A stretch of DNA of 64,000 nt from Synechococcus sp. KORDI-52 (GCF_000737595.1 NZ_CP006271.1:1302001-1366000), one strand, 5' to 3'. Shown: positions 8,598 through 17,780, counted from the stretch's first letter. A program made the numbers and translations. Notes: generated by a model not told the origin, from the letters alone.

Positions 8598-9758
8598 GTG
8601 TCGCTGCTGCTTGCTCCGCTAGGCCTTGGACTCGCTGTGGCCTGGCTGGAGCTCCGTCATCGCATGCGGCCAGCCTCGCCGTTGCGGATGACCCCCCTCG
8701 ACTGGCGCGTGGATGATCTGGGGGAATGTCTCCGCATCGAAGGCGTGCTGGAGATCAGCAACCCCCATCCCCGGATGGAGGTGTTTGTACCGGAGTTGCG
8801 GATCGAACCTGTGCTGCTGGGCTCCTCCGATCCTGCGGGTTTGGAGGTGACCACGCGGGTCATTGCGGACCATCCCGATGAGGAGACGCGAGCCGACGGC
8901 TATTGGGCGGCTTACATCGTCAAGGGACGCAAGACCACGCGGGCCCGGGTTTCGATCGAGATCACCGGTCCGACGCCATCGGCCCGGGTCGACAGCCTTT
9001 GGGTGGATGCGCACTGGGTGAATTACGGGCCTTTCGGTCGCTTGCAGCGTCGCCAGGGCGTGTTGGTTCCGCTGCGACGCCCTCAACCTCTGCAGCCCGA
9101 ACAAGCCCGCTTCACCCCAGGGGAGGGGTGCCGCGTGTTGCCACTGCGCACCCACTTGCTTGGCCCCCTGGATGACGCCATTGACGTCTTGCGGACCTAT
9201 GCAGCCGACTTGATCCAGCCCGGTGACATTCTCACCATCGGCGAGACCCCCGTGGCTGTGATCCAGGGGCGCTACCGCCATCCCAGTGAAGTTGAACCCG
9301 GCATGGTGGCGCGTCTGGCCTGCCGGGTGTTCCACCCCACCAGCAGCCTGGCGACGGCTTGTGGGATGCAGACCCTGATCGATCTGGTGGGCCCGACCCG
9401 GGTTCTCGCCGCCTGGCTGGGGGGGCTGATGATGAAGCTGGTGGGCATCCCTGGAGGGTTCTATCGCCTCGCCGGTGACCAGGCCCGCTTGATCGACGAC
9501 ATCACCGGCACCACACCGCCCTACGACCAGACCATTGTTCTGGGACCATCCTGGGCTGAGCAGTTCTGTCGTGAGGCCTCGTCCGCGCTCGGCGTTGATG
9601 TCGCCATCGTTGACGTCAATGACCTCGGCCGTGTGAAAGTTCTGGCCTCCAGCCCAGGTTGTGATGAGGGATTGCTGGGCCGGGCCCTGCGCCCCAATCC
9701 CGCCGGCAATGCCAATGAGCGCACCCCCCTGGTGTTGGTGCGGCCAGGCCTGGAATGA
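8598..9758 (+). CDS. F420-0:gamma-glutamyl ligase-like protein (cyanobacterial branch)
   Basis: A 386-residue protein with one N-terminal membrane segment (residues about 1-18) and a large soluble part. From about residue 180 it resembles the CofE/FbiB-type fold: LIQPGDILTIGETPVAVIQGR, then an AGD-AR-IDD-GTTPPYDQTIVLGP stretch. Cyanobacterial members are usually annotated as F420-0:gamma-glutamyl ligase although these organisms are not known for F420-dependent metabolism in the way mycobacteria are; the real substrate is unknown. The start is GTG. The N-terminal 180 residues are specific to this branch. Confidence 0.62.
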   Translation: MSLLLAPLGLGLAVAWLELRHRMRPASPLRMTPLDWRVDDLGECLRIEGVLEISNPHPRMEVFVPELRIEPVLLGSSDPAGLEVTTRVIADHPDEETRADGYWAAYIVKGRKTTRARVSIEITGPTPSARVDSLWVDAHWVNYGPFGRLQRRQGVLVPLRRPQPLQPEQARFTPGEGCRVLPLRTHLLGPLDDAIDVLRTYAADLIQPGDILTIGETPVAVIQGRYRHPSEVEPGMVARLACRVFHPTSSLATACGMQTLIDLVGPTRVLAAWLGGLMMKLVGIPGGFYRLAGDQARLIDDITGTTPPYDQTIVLGPSWAEQFCREASSALGVDVAIVDVNDLGRVKVLASSPGCDEGLLGRALRPNPAGNANERTPLVLVRPGLE

Positions 9759-9796
9759 GCGATACATTGTGAGCAGATGGGGTTGGAGGTTGTCCG

Positions 9797-10828
9797 GTGG
9801 AAGAATCCAAAACAACCTCGCTTCGCATTGAGCCCCTCAACCCCGCCCATCTGGCGCGTTGGACCCAGGGTGCGCCCTTCAGTCAGCTCTCTCGTTTTCA
9901 GGGCTTTCTGATCGGTGAATGGCTCTCCAACGTCGAGCAGCGCTTCCCTGACCTTCTTCCCAGTCGCTCGCCGCGTTGCCTGGTGGCCCTCGATGGGGAC
10001 CGCCCGGTGGCCAGCGTTGTGGCCCGGCCGTTCAACCGCCGCGGCAGCTGCTGGATCCTCCACCTGCCGGAGCTGCTGGGGTCGGCGGACGATCACAGCA
10101 ATCGCGCCGTTCAGCAGGCCTTGCTTCAACAGGCGCTGCACTCCTGGACCGCCCAGATCTGCAGTTGGGTGATCCGCTGCCCGTCCACGGATGCTGAGGC
10201 CATCGCACTGCTGCGGGAGCTTGGCTTCCAACCGCTTCGCCCTTATCAGTGCTGGTGTCCACCAGATGCCGAGGCTGAGCCAACTGGCAGCGATCAGCTG
10301 CCTGCGGGGCTGCGCTGGGCGGCCTTGAACCGCCGCACCGCGCAGTTGCTCTGGCCGATTGAGCAGGGCGGCAGCCACAGCCACCTCCGCCAGATCACCG
10401 ATCGTCATTGGCTGGATCTCTTGGACCGCCATGGCCCGGGTTGTGGGGTGTTGATGGCAGGAGAGGTTGTCCTGGCCGGCTGCATCCGCCTTCCAGATGC
10501 CGGAGAGCCCGGACTTGTGGAGCTCATGCGGGATGTGGCCTGGGATCCCCGTCTGGATCAGGCGCTGCCAACGGTGCTGAATGGAATCATTCGGCGAGGG
10601 CGTCCCAGAGGATTGCTCACGGCCTTTGACGATGCACCCCTGAGCCTGATCCTGGAGGCGGAGGGCTGGACCCGCGGCGACGAGCAGCTGCTGCTGGGAC
10701 GCAGCATGTGGCGGCGTCAGTCACCCCAGCGCAACCTGCAGCTGACCCGATCGCTGGATCAGGTGCTGGGGCGCCTGCGGCCCCAGGGCACACCCCTGCC
10801 GACCCCAAGCCTGGGCGATCGGCGTTGA
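9797..10828 (+). CDS. GNAT-like protein
   Basis: A 343-residue protein with two regions reminiscent of GNAT acetyltransferase folds: residues about 55-150, with AVQQALLQQALH after a strand, and a helix-strand AEAIALLRELGFQPLRPYQ typical of the end of a GNAT domain; the second half may be a degenerate copy (GVLMAGEVVLAGCIRLPD ... LLTAFDDAPLSLILEAEGW). The acetyl-CoA loop is not clearly visible. The start is GTG. The stop TGA shares its A with the ATG of ruvX, so translation is probably coupled. Confidence 0.55.
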   Translation: MEESKTTSLRIEPLNPAHLARWTQGAPFSQLSRFQGFLIGEWLSNVEQRFPDLLPSRSPRCLVALDGDRPVASVVARPFNRRGSCWILHLPELLGSADDHSNRAVQQALLQQALHSWTAQICSWVIRCPSTDAEAIALLRELGFQPLRPYQCWCPPDAEAEPTGSDQLPAGLRWAALNRRTAQLLWPIEQGGSHSHLRQITDRHWLDLLDRHGPGCGVLMAGEVVLAGCIRLPDAGEPGLVELMRDVAWDPRLDQALPTVLNGIIRRGRPRGLLTAFDDAPLSLILEAEGWTRGDEQLLLGRSMWRRQSPQRNLQLTRSLDQVLGRLRPQGTPLPTPSLGDRR

Positions 10829-11304
10829 TGCGGCCGCGACCCTGTTCGATTCTCAGCCTGGATGTGGGCCGGAGGCGCATTGGTCTGGCTGGCTGCGACC
10901 CCCTTGGCATCAGCGTGACGCCACTCACCGCGTTGCGTCGCGGTCGTTTTGATGCTGATCTGATCGTTCTGCGGGCCCACTGCTCTGAACGCTCGGTGCA
11001 GGGTCTCGTGGTTGGGTTGCCTCTGGATGCCGCTGGCCAGCCCACGGCCCAGGTGGAGCACTGCCAGCGCTATGGCCTGCGGCTGGCTGCCGCCCTTGAT
11101 TTGCCACTGGCCTGGGTGAATGAGCACAGCAGCACCTGGGCTGCTGGTGAGCAATTCGGCTTGACGGGGGACCGCAGCGGACGTCTCGACAGTGCAGCCG
11201 CTGTACTGCTGCTGGAGCAGTGGCTGGCGGAGGGTCCGGAGCTCAAACCGGCCCAACGCCGTGCGTCAAGGTCGGGCGCCGGGGCGGCCGATGGTGGATC
11301 CTGA
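10828..11304 (+). CDS. ruvX: Putative pre-16S rRNA nuclease / Holliday junction resolvase-like
   Basis: A 158-residue YqgF/RuvX protein with an RNase H-like fold. Visible motifs are the first strand SILSLDVGRRRIGLAG with the catalytic Asp, VVGLPLDAAGQ, and the C-terminal DSAAAVLLLEQWL. The family matures the 5' end of 16S rRNA in E. coli and is essential there. A polar tail after residue 140 is an extension beyond the core. The gene overlaps the preceding stop by one base and is followed by DUF3727, yqeG and proB, a grouping typical of picocyanobacteria. Confidence 0.9.
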   Translation: MRPRPCSILSLDVGRRRIGLAGCDPLGISVTPLTALRRGRFDADLIVLRAHCSERSVQGLVVGLPLDAAGQPTAQVEHCQRYGLRLAAALDLPLAWVNEHSSTWAAGEQFGLTGDRSGRLDSAAAVLLLEQWLAEGPELKPAQRRASRSGAGAADGGS

Positions 11305-11324
11305 GCCCAGTCAGAGCCACGTCG

Positions 11325-11879
11325 ATGTCTGAGTCGGGACCTGGAAAGAGCAGCGATCACCCCACCCTGCTGGTCCGCGATCGCGAGGGCCATGACCTGC
11401 TGTGTTTCCTTGAACACCTGATCCCGCTCGACGGCCAGGACTACGCCCTGCTGTCGCCCGTTGACACACCGGTGTCGTTGTTTCGGCTCAAGGATGATGC
11501 GGAGCCGGTGCCGATCACGGAAGTCGCCAGCAGTGAGCCCATTTTGTCGGTGGCTGATGTAGTGCTTCAGGAGCACGATCTGGTGTTGGTGCGATCGGCG
11601 ATCACCCTCACGGTGAGTGGTGAATTGGATGAGCCGGATCAGGATGACCTCGATGAGCTGGAAGAGGACGACGACGTTGACGAGGATGCCGAGACCTTTG
11701 AGTTGCTGGTGAGCTTCATGGTCGACTCGGAGGAATACGGGCTCTACATTCCGCTCGACCCGTTCCTTGTGCTGGTGCGGATGGTGGATGGTCAGGCGGT
11801 GCTGCTGAGCGACGATGAACTGGACCGGGTTCAACCCCTGATCGAGGCGGAACTGGAGGAACGTGAATGGCCGGATTGA
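11325..11879 (+). CDS. DUF3727 protein
   Basis: A 184-residue acidic protein matching DUF3727: an N-terminal half with LLVRDREGHDLLCFLEHLIPLDG and YALLSPVDTPV, and a C-terminal half with FELLVSFMVDSEEYGLYIPLDPFLVLVRM. Between them is a run of Asp and Glu (about residues 103-127) that is probably disordered. The two halves look like related beta domains. The ATG at 11325 is the first suitable start; it lies 20 bases after ruvX. The 3' end overlaps yqeG by 13 bases. Function is unknown. Confidence 0.82.
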   Translation: MSESGPGKSSDHPTLLVRDREGHDLLCFLEHLIPLDGQDYALLSPVDTPVSLFRLKDDAEPVPITEVASSEPILSVADVVLQEHDLVLVRSAITLTVSGELDEPDQDDLDELEEDDDVDEDAETFELLVSFMVDSEEYGLYIPLDPFLVLVRMVDGQAVLLSDDELDRVQPLIEAELEEREWPD

Positions 11880-12388
11880 GGGAGCAGCACTGGTTGAAGC
11901 CTGATTGGGAGCCCGGTCTGACCATTGCTCAGCTCTCGCTGCCTCACCTCACGGCCCATGGTCTACGGGCGGCCGTCATCGACGTCGACCGCACCCTCCT
12001 GCCCGGACGTGATGTGACTCTGCCTGGGCCTGTGAGCGACTGGCTGGTGGATGCCGGCCGCCGCATGCAACTGCATCTGTTCAGCAACAACCCCTCCCGC
12101 GAACGGATCTCCGCCGTGGCCGAACAACTGGGGGTCAGCTTCACCTCCGGTGCTGGCAAGCCTCGCCGTGGAGCTTTGCGCAGCGTGGTTCGCGATCTGG
12201 CGCTGCCACCTGAAGCGATCGCGATGATCGGCGACCGCCTGTTCACGGATGTGCTCTGCGGGAATCGGATGGGGCTCTACACGGTGTTGGTTCGACCGGT
12301 TCGGGCGGACGGCAAGCCCTGCCGCCATGACCGTGTGCAGCGGCTCGAACGCGCCATGGCCCGCGCCATGGGGGCCCCTTCAATATGA
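11867..12388 (+). CDS. YqeG family HAD-type phosphatase
   Basis: A 173-residue HAD subfamily IIIA protein. The nucleophile motif is AAVIDVDRTLLPGRD (D-x-D-x-T), motif II is the SNN in HLFSNNPS, the Lys is in AGKPRRGALR, and motif III is MIGDRLFTDVLCGNRMG. All expected catalytic residues are present. Bacterial members are annotated as PGP phosphatases in some lineages, and yeast Gep4 in the wider family dephosphorylates phosphatidylglycerolphosphate, so a role in PG synthesis is possible. It overlaps both neighbours (13 bases with DUF3727, 4 with proB), implying coupled translation. Confidence 0.86.
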   Translation: MAGLREQHWLKPDWEPGLTIAQLSLPHLTAHGLRAAVIDVDRTLLPGRDVTLPGPVSDWLVDAGRRMQLHLFSNNPSRERISAVAEQLGVSFTSGAGKPRRGALRSVVRDLALPPEAIAMIGDRLFTDVLCGNRMGLYTVLVRPVRADGKPCRHDRVQRLERAMARAMGAPSI

Positions 12389-13458
12389 CCCTGTGGGTCG
12401 TTAAAATCGGCACCAGCCTGCTCAGGGGGGAGACCGCCGCCTCCATTGAGGGCTACGCCCGCTGCTTTGCCGGCGCCATGGCCCGTGGCGACCAGGTGGT
12501 GCTGGTCACCAGTGGTGCCGTGGGGCTGGGCTGCCAGAGGTTGGCCCTGTCCAGCCGACCCGACACGGTGGTGGCCCTGCAAGCGGCAGCGGCCATCGGC
12601 CAGGGCGCGTTGATGGCTCTGTATGAGCGGGCGATGGCCCGCCACGGTCGTTCCGTGGCTCAGGTGCTGTTGACCCGCTCCGATCTGGCCGATCGCCGTC
12701 GTTATCAGAATGCCTCCGGCACCTTGCGGCAGTTGTTGAGCTGGGGGGTGCTGCCGGTGATCAACGAGAACGACGCCCTGTCGCCGGCGGAGTTGCGCTT
12801 CGGCGACAACGACACCTTGTCGGCGTTGGTGGCCGCCGCCGTTGAGGCACAGCAACTGATCCTGCTCACCGATGTTGATCGCCTCTACTCTGCGGATCCG
12901 CGGGTCGATGCCAACGCCGAGCCCATTTCGGATGTCCACCATCCCCGCGACCTGGATCAACTGGAAGAGGGGGCTGGCGACGGTGGTCGCTGGGGCACCG
13001 GGGGCATGACCACGAAGCTGGCGGCAGCCCGGATCGCCACCGCCAGTGGCATCACCGTGCAGCTTGCTGATGGTCGCGACCCCAACCGCCTTGAGGCCTT
13101 GCTGCAGGGTGGACGGGGGGGAACGGTGTTCCATCCCCACCCCGAACCCCTGGGGAATCGACGCAGTTGGCTGGCCCATGTACTGCGACCTGAGGGTGAA
13201 TTGCAGCTGGATGCCGGGGCCTGCGCCGCGCTGAAGCACCGAGGGGCGTCATTGCTCCTGGTGGGTGTCACGGATGTGCGGGGCGACTTCGCCGCCAATC
13301 AGGCCGTTCAGTTGCTGGACCCCGATGGTCTGGATGTGGGCCGTGGCCTTTGTTCGATGGCCAGCGATCAGCTGCAGGCCGCCATCAACGCTCCATCGTC
13401 GGGTGGGCCCTCACCGGTGGTGGTGCATCGCGATGTGCTAGTGCTGCGCGGCCGGTAA
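12385..13458 (+). CDS. proB: Glutamate 5-kinase
   Basis: Phosphorylates L-glutamate to gamma-glutamyl phosphate, the first step of proline synthesis. It has an amino-acid kinase domain (residues about 1-250: [65 protein letters not shown]) and a C-terminal PUA domain (about 270-357). The length of 357 is slightly shorter than E. coli ProB but complete. The start ATG overlaps the yqeG stop by 4 bases. proA is not adjacent. Confidence 0.96.
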   Translation: MTLWVVKIGTSLLRGETAASIEGYARCFAGAMARGDQVVLVTSGAVGLGCQRLALSSRPDTVVALQAAAAIGQGALMALYERAMARHGRSVAQVLLTRSDLADRRRYQNASGTLRQLLSWGVLPVINENDALSPAELRFGDNDTLSALVAAAVEAQQLILLTDVDRLYSADPRVDANAEPISDVHHPRDLDQLEEGAGDGGRWGTGGMTTKLAAARIATASGITVQLADGRDPNRLEALLQGGRGGTVFHPHPEPLGNRRSWLAHVLRPEGELQLDAGACAALKHRGASLLLVGVTDVRGDFAANQAVQLLDPDGLDVGRGLCSMASDQLQAAINAPSSGGPSPVVVHRDVLVLRGR

Positions 13459-13493
13459 CCACGTCTACGATCCGCCCGAATGCCCTGGCTGCC

Positions 13494-14537
13494 ATGCGTT
13501 TCAGCACCCTGATCAAGGTTCTGCAGACCGGGGATGCAGGCTTGCGCTGGAGCCAGGCCGGCTTGGATCCATGGCTTGAGGGTGCCGCTTCTCTCGACCA
13601 GGCCTCAGCAGCACAACTCAGCTTCCTGGAGAAGGGCAATGCCCTGACAGCCGCTTTGGGCGCCAGCGGCGTCGGCGCTCTGTTGCTGCCTGACCAGCAG
13701 GATCTGATTGATCTGGCTTCTGAGCGTGGCATCGCCTTTGCGGTCTTCGCTGATCCGCGTCTGGCCTTTGCCGAAGCCCTGGATCAATTGCATCCACGCC
13801 GTCGACCGTTGGCGGAGATCCATCCCTCGGCGGTGATTGCTGATCGCGCCGTGGTGGGCCCGGGCAGTGCTGTCGGTCCACGGGTCTGCATCGGAGAGGG
13901 AAGCTGTGTCGGTGCTGACTGCATCGTTCACCCCGGGGTTGTGATCTACGACGACGTGGTGGTGGGGGATGGTTGCGAGCTGCACGCCAATGCAGTTCTG
14001 CACCCCGGAAGCCGCCTCGGGCCCGGCTGCGTGGTGAACTCCAATGCCGTTGTCGGGTCCGAGGGCTTCGGCTTCGTGCCGACGGCGAAGGGATGGCGAA
14101 AGATGCCGCAGACCGGCCAGGTGGTTCTTGAAGAGGGCGTTGAGGTCGGTTGCGGCACCACCATCGACCGCCCCTCTGTGGGGGAGACCCGCATCGGTGC
14201 CGGCACCAAGATCGACAATCTCGTCCAGATCGGCCATGGCGTCACCACCGGGCGTGGCTGTGCCTTCGCGTCCCAGGTGGGGATCGCCGGGGGGGCCCGG
14301 ATCGGGCATGGGGTGATCCTGGCAGGCCAGGTGGGGGTGGCCAATCGCGCGGTGGTGGGTGACCGTGCCATCGCTAGTTCCAAGAGCGGGATTCACGGTG
14401 AGGTGGCCTCTGGTGAGGTGGTGAGCGGTTATCCCGCGATCCCCAACCGCCTCTGGTTGCGTTGCTCTGCCGCCTTCAGCAAGTTGCCGGAGATGGCCAA
14501 GACCCTGCGGGAGCTCAAACGCGACTCCCCTCAGTAA
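13494..14537 (+). CDS. lpxD: UDP-3-O-acylglucosamine N-acyltransferase
   Basis: A lipid A biosynthesis enzyme that adds the second acyl chain to UDP-3-O-acyl-GlcN. It has an N-terminal uridine-binding domain (residues about 1-100) and a left-handed beta-helix built of hexapeptide repeats (about 100-300; [20 protein letters not shown]), ending with the helical C-terminus. The catalytic His lies in the segment [12 protein letters not shown]. The ATG at 13494 gives 347 residues, the normal length; the open frame extends upstream inside proB. It sits 35 bases after proB. Confidence 0.93.
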   Translation: MRFSTLIKVLQTGDAGLRWSQAGLDPWLEGAASLDQASAAQLSFLEKGNALTAALGASGVGALLLPDQQDLIDLASERGIAFAVFADPRLAFAEALDQLHPRRRPLAEIHPSAVIADRAVVGPGSAVGPRVCIGEGSCVGADCIVHPGVVIYDDVVVGDGCELHANAVLHPGSRLGPGCVVNSNAVVGSEGFGFVPTAKGWRKMPQTGQVVLEEGVEVGCGTTIDRPSVGETRIGAGTKIDNLVQIGHGVTTGRGCAFASQVGIAGGARIGHGVILAGQVGVANRAVVGDRAIASSKSGIHGEVASGEVVSGYPAIPNRLWLRCSAAFSKLPEMAKTLRELKRDSPQ

Positions 14538-14568
14538 CCTCAGCGGTCGACCTGCCGCACGCACCGTC

Positions 14569-15642
14569 ATGGCTCAGCACCGCGTTGTTCTCCTGCCCGG
14601 TGATGGCATCGGCCCCGAGATCACCGCTGTCGCCCGCCAGCTGCTGGAGGTGGTGAGCCAGCGCCATGGGTTTTCGTTGAGCTTCGAGGAACAGCCCATC
14701 GGCGGCAGCGCCATCGATGCCACCGGAGAGCCACTGCCCTCCAGCACTCTGGAGGCCTGCAAGGCAGCGGATGCGGTGTTGCTGGCGGCCATCGGCAGCC
14801 CGCGTTTCGACAGCCTGCCCCGCGAGAAACGGCCGGAAACCGGTTTGCTCGGCCTGCGCGCCGGCATGGAGCTGTTTGCCAATCTGCGGCCGGTCAAGAT
14901 TGTTCCGCCCCTAATTGACGCCAGCAGCCTCAAGCGCGAGGTGATCGAGGGCGTGGACCTGATGGTGGTGCGGGAGCTCACTGGAGGCATCTACTTCGGT
15001 CAGCCCAAGGGACGCATCGAGGCCGAGGGGGAGGAGCGCGGTTTCAACACCATGACCTACTCCGCCTCGGAGGTGGATCGGATCGCGAAGGTGGCCTTTG
15101 AGATCGCCCAGGAGCGGCGGGGTCGCCTCTGTTCGGTGGACAAGGCGAATGTGCTCGATGTGAGCCAGCTCTGGCGGGACCGCGTGGATGCCATGGCGCC
15201 CACCTATGGCGGTGTGGAGGTGAGCCACATGTATGTGGACAACGCGGCCATGCAGCTGGTGCGTGCTCCCCGCCAGTTCGATGTGCTGCTCACCGGCAAC
15301 CTCTTCGGCGACATCCTCAGCGACGAGGCGGCGATGCTCACCGGCTCCATCGGCATGCTGCCGTCGGCGTCCCTCGGCAGTGAGGGCCCTGGTCTGTTTG
15401 AGCCTGTGCACGGGTCGGCCCCCGACATCGCCGGTCAGGACAAGGCCAATCCCATGGCCATGGTGTTGTCGGCCGCGATGATGCTGCGCATCGGCCTGAA
15501 ACAGACCGCGGCTGCTGATGATCTTGAGGCTGCTGTCGATGCCGTTCTGGCCGGCGGCTTCCGCACCGGTGATCTGATGGCAGAAGGCTTCACCCAGCTG
15601 GGTTGTCGCGCCATGGGTGCGGAATTGCTCAAGGCTCTGTAG
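14569..15642 (+). CDS. leuB: 3-isopropylmalate dehydrogenase
   Basis: Oxidatively decarboxylates 3-isopropylmalate in leucine biosynthesis, using NAD. The 357-residue protein shows the family landmarks: VLLPGDGIGPEI at the start, NLRPVKI, MVVRELTGGIYFGQPKG with the active-site Arg and Tyr, and the C-terminal HGSAPDIAGQDKANP that binds NAD. The start ATG is 31 bases after lpxD. leuA, leuC and leuD are not nearby. Confidence 0.96.
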   Translation: MAQHRVVLLPGDGIGPEITAVARQLLEVVSQRHGFSLSFEEQPIGGSAIDATGEPLPSSTLEACKAADAVLLAAIGSPRFDSLPREKRPETGLLGLRAGMELFANLRPVKIVPPLIDASSLKREVIEGVDLMVVRELTGGIYFGQPKGRIEAEGEERGFNTMTYSASEVDRIAKVAFEIAQERRGRLCSVDKANVLDVSQLWRDRVDAMAPTYGGVEVSHMYVDNAAMQLVRAPRQFDVLLTGNLFGDILSDEAAMLTGSIGMLPSASLGSEGPGLFEPVHGSAPDIAGQDKANPMAMVLSAAMMLRIGLKQTAAADDLEAAVDAVLAGGFRTGDLMAEGFTQLGCRAMGAELLKAL

Positions 15643-15706
15643 GCCGGGGATTGGTGCAATCGGGCCCTGATCTGGCAAGATCGCCGAGCCAGTAGTCCCT
15701 GCGTCG

Positions 15707-16609
15707 ATGTCGAAGCGTCATCCGGTTGTCGCTGTTACCGGTTCTTCCGGAGCTGGAACCAGCACCGTCAAGCGCGCCTTCGAGCACATCTTTGCGCGGG
15801 AGGGAATCACCCCTGCAGTGGTGGAAGGAGACAGCTACCACCGCTACGAGCGGATGCCCATGAAACAGGCCATGGCGGATGCCCTGGCCAAGGGTGAGAA
15901 CTTCTCCCACTTCGGCCCTGAGGCCAACCTCTTCGACAAGCTCGAGGAACTGTTCCGCACCTACGGCGAGACCGGTGCCGGCCAGAAGCGCTACTACCTC
16001 CACAGCCCTGAAGAAGCGGCCGAACACAACGCCCGTCTCGGCGTCAACCTCGAGCCGGGACAGTTCACCCCTTGGGAAGACATCCCCTCGGGCACTGATG
16101 TGTTGTTCTATGAGGGCCTTCACGGTGGTGTGAAGGGTGCGGGGTACGACGTCGCCGCCCTGGCCGATCTGTTGGTGGGCGTGGTGCCGATCACCAACCT
16201 CGAGTGGATTCAGAAGATCCATCGCGACAACGCTGAGCGTGGTTATTCCGCTGAGGCGATCGTTGACACGATCCTGCGCCGGATGCCCGATTACATCAAT
16301 CACATCTGCCCGCAGTTCAGCCAGACCGATATCAACTTCCAGAGGGTTCCCACGGTGGACACCTCCAACCCCTTCATCTGCCGGAACATCCCGACGCCGG
16401 ATGAAAGCTTCGTGATCATCCACTTCCGCAAGGGTGCTCGTGAGAAGTGGGGGATCGACTTCGGCTACCTGCTGAGCATGATCCACGATTCCTTCATGTC
16501 CAGCCCTACCAGCATCGTCGTGAACGGCGGCAAGATGGGCTTCGCCATGGAACTGATCCTCACCCCGATCATTCACCGCATGATCGAAGAGAAGAAGAAG
16601 CTCAGCTGA
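15707..16609 (+). CDS. prk: Phosphoribulokinase, class I (proteobacterial-type)
   Basis: Phosphorylates ribulose-5-phosphate to RuBP, the RuBisCO substrate. The P-loop is at VTGSSGAGTSTVKRAFE, followed by VEGDSYHRYERMPMK, FYEGLHGG, WIQKIHRD and VDTSNPFICRNIPTPDES. The 300-residue length and these motifs match the short class I enzymes of proteobacteria (CbbP), not the longer class II enzyme of beta-cyanobacteria and plants with its GDSGCGKST loop and redox Cys. It is a single-gene unit: an intrinsic terminator begins 34 bases after the stop. Confidence 0.92.
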   Translation: MSKRHPVVAVTGSSGAGTSTVKRAFEHIFAREGITPAVVEGDSYHRYERMPMKQAMADALAKGENFSHFGPEANLFDKLEELFRTYGETGAGQKRYYLHSPEEAAEHNARLGVNLEPGQFTPWEDIPSGTDVLFYEGLHGGVKGAGYDVAALADLLVGVVPITNLEWIQKIHRDNAERGYSAEAIVDTILRRMPDYINHICPQFSQTDINFQRVPTVDTSNPFICRNIPTPDESFVIIHFRKGAREKWGIDFGYLLSMIHDSFMSSPTSIVVNGGKMGFAMELILTPIIHRMIEEKKKLS

Positions 16610-16643
16610 ACGCTTCTCGACACAACAATCATCTCTACAATGG

Positions 16644-16676
16644 GCCCATCTGAGTGATCAGGTGGGCTTTATTTCT
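16644..16676 (+). terminator. Intrinsic terminator of prk
   Basis: GCCCATCTGA pairs with TCAGGTGGGC around a GTGA loop (10-bp stem including one T-G pair; arms 16644-16653 and 16658-16667), followed by TTTATTTCTT. It lies 34 bases after the prk stop. The 3' arm contains the GTG that is the only obvious start for the next gene. Confidence 0.75.
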
Positions 16677-16964
16677 TGGTCAACGCCCTCCTTTGAAATC
16701 CGTGGAGCCTCGGGGGGGCCGCCCGTTCCACGCTGGGATCGGATTGACAGCCGCTCGCTGATCGCCCAGGCCCGTCAGATCTATTTCGCCTATCTCTCCA
16801 GCACTCCCGCAGGGCCTGAGCCCCTTGGTGTCGTTGTGGATCCGCAGGACCCCGATGGGCGTGTGGTTTTCGAAACGCCAGTGCTGCTGCCGGACGAGGA
16901 ATTCATCGCGATCGATCTGATCCGGGGGCGTACGAACCGTGGTCGGAACCGATGGAAGGGTTGA
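16662..16964 (+). CDS. Conserved hypothetical protein
   Basis: A 100-residue protein of unknown function with a recognisable cyanobacterial feel: PRWDRIDSRSLIAQARQIYFAYLSS, then PLGVVVDPQDPDGRVVFETPVLLPDEEFIAIDLIRGR. There are no membrane segments or catalytic motifs. The only candidate start, GTG at 16662, sits inside the 3' arm of the prk terminator, so the true start may be a rare codon further in, or read-through past the terminator may be regulated. Its end overlaps the prepilin peptidase by 13 bases. Confidence 0.65.
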   Translation: MGFISWSTPSFEIRGASGGPPVPRWDRIDSRSLIAQARQIYFAYLSSTPAGPEPLGVVVDPQDPDGRVVFETPVLLPDEEFIAIDLIRGRTNRGRNRWKG

Positions 16965-17749
16965 ACTTGACCTGGATGGCGCTGGTGGGCGCCTTCGTTG
17001 GCAGTTTCACCAACGTGGTGGCGTGGCGCTTGCCCCGCGAGGAATCGGTGGTCTTCCCCGGTAGCCACTGCCCGAAATGTGGCCATGCCATCCGCTGGCA
17101 CGACAATCTGCCGCTGTTCGGTTGGCTGTTGCTGAGGGGGTGCTGTCGCGATTGTGGGGCCTCGATCAGCTGGCGCTACCCCGCTGTGGAGATCCTGAGT
17201 GCTGGCCTATGGATGTCGGCGACGTTGGTCTGGCCAGGTGCTGGCGGGGGCCTGCCTGATCTCTGGCTGCCGTGGGCTGGTCTGCCTCTGATCGCGTTGC
17301 TGCTGCCGCTGGTGTTGATCGATCTGGATCACCTTTGGTTGCCGGAGCCCTTGTGCCGCTGGGGGGTGGTGCTTGGTCTGCTCGTCAGCACTGCTGCTGG
17401 GATCCCTGTGCTTGCCAGCCATTTGATCGCTGCTGTGCTGGCCTTGCTGCTGTTGGAAGCGCTCAGTGCTTTGGCCGAAAGGCTGTTGGGGCAGCCTGCG
17501 CTGGGTCTCGGCGATGCCAAGTTGGCGGCGCTGGGTGGGGCATGGCTCGGCCCAGCAGGCATCGCTGCCGCCATGGCCATTGCGATTGTGTCGGGCGCCC
17601 TGGTCGGAGGCACGGCTCGTCTGATGGGCCGTCTGGGCCCCAGGGAGCCCTTCCCCTTTGGCCCCTTCATCGCCCTGGGGATCTGGTTGGTCTGGCTGAC
17701 CGGTGCACTCTGGTGGTGGCAGGCCTGGTTGCTGCTATCGGGCGTCTGA
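16952..17749 (+). CDS. pilD: Type IV prepilin peptidase / methyltransferase (A24A)
   Basis: A polytopic inner-membrane enzyme that cleaves type IV prepilin leaders and methylates the new N-terminus. It is full length (265 residues): an N-terminal segment GAFVGSFTNVVAWRLP, the zinc-binding double pair CPKCGH and CRDCGA in the cytoplasmic methyltransferase loop, then the aspartyl protease with D in LIDLDHLWLPEP and the second D in GLGDAKLAALGG. About six to eight membrane segments are visible. No pilus genes are adjacent, as is common for cyanobacterial pilD. Its presence implies type IV pili or natural transformation machinery elsewhere. Confidence 0.92.
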   Translation: MEGLNLTWMALVGAFVGSFTNVVAWRLPREESVVFPGSHCPKCGHAIRWHDNLPLFGWLLLRGCCRDCGASISWRYPAVEILSAGLWMSATLVWPGAGGGLPDLWLPWAGLPLIALLLPLVLIDLDHLWLPEPLCRWGVVLGLLVSTAAGIPVLASHLIAAVLALLLLEALSALAERLLGQPALGLGDAKLAALGGAWLGPAGIAAAMAIAIVSGALVGGTARLMGRLGPREPFPFGPFIALGIWLVWLTGALWWWQAWLLLSGV

Positions 17750-17780
17750 GCCGGCCGCCGGAACCAGGTCCGGCTTTTAA
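17749..17780 (+). terminator. Possible weak terminator after pilD
   Basis: AGCCGG (17749-17754) can pair with CCGGCT (17770-17775) around a 15-base loop, followed by TTTAA. It starts within the pilD stop codon. The long loop and short T-run make it weak, and accD may still be read through. Confidence 0.35.

Noticed and set aside
8619-9815. 398-codon minus-strand ORF opposite the F420 ligase-like gene
   Set aside because: It is a shadow of a G+C-rich coding strand: rich in His, Gln, Gly and Arg, with no domain, while the plus-strand frame has clear family motifs.
12277-13239. 320-codon minus-strand ORF opposite proB
   Set aside because: Shadow frame; His/Gln/Gly-rich with no recognisable fold, while proB is complete on the plus strand.
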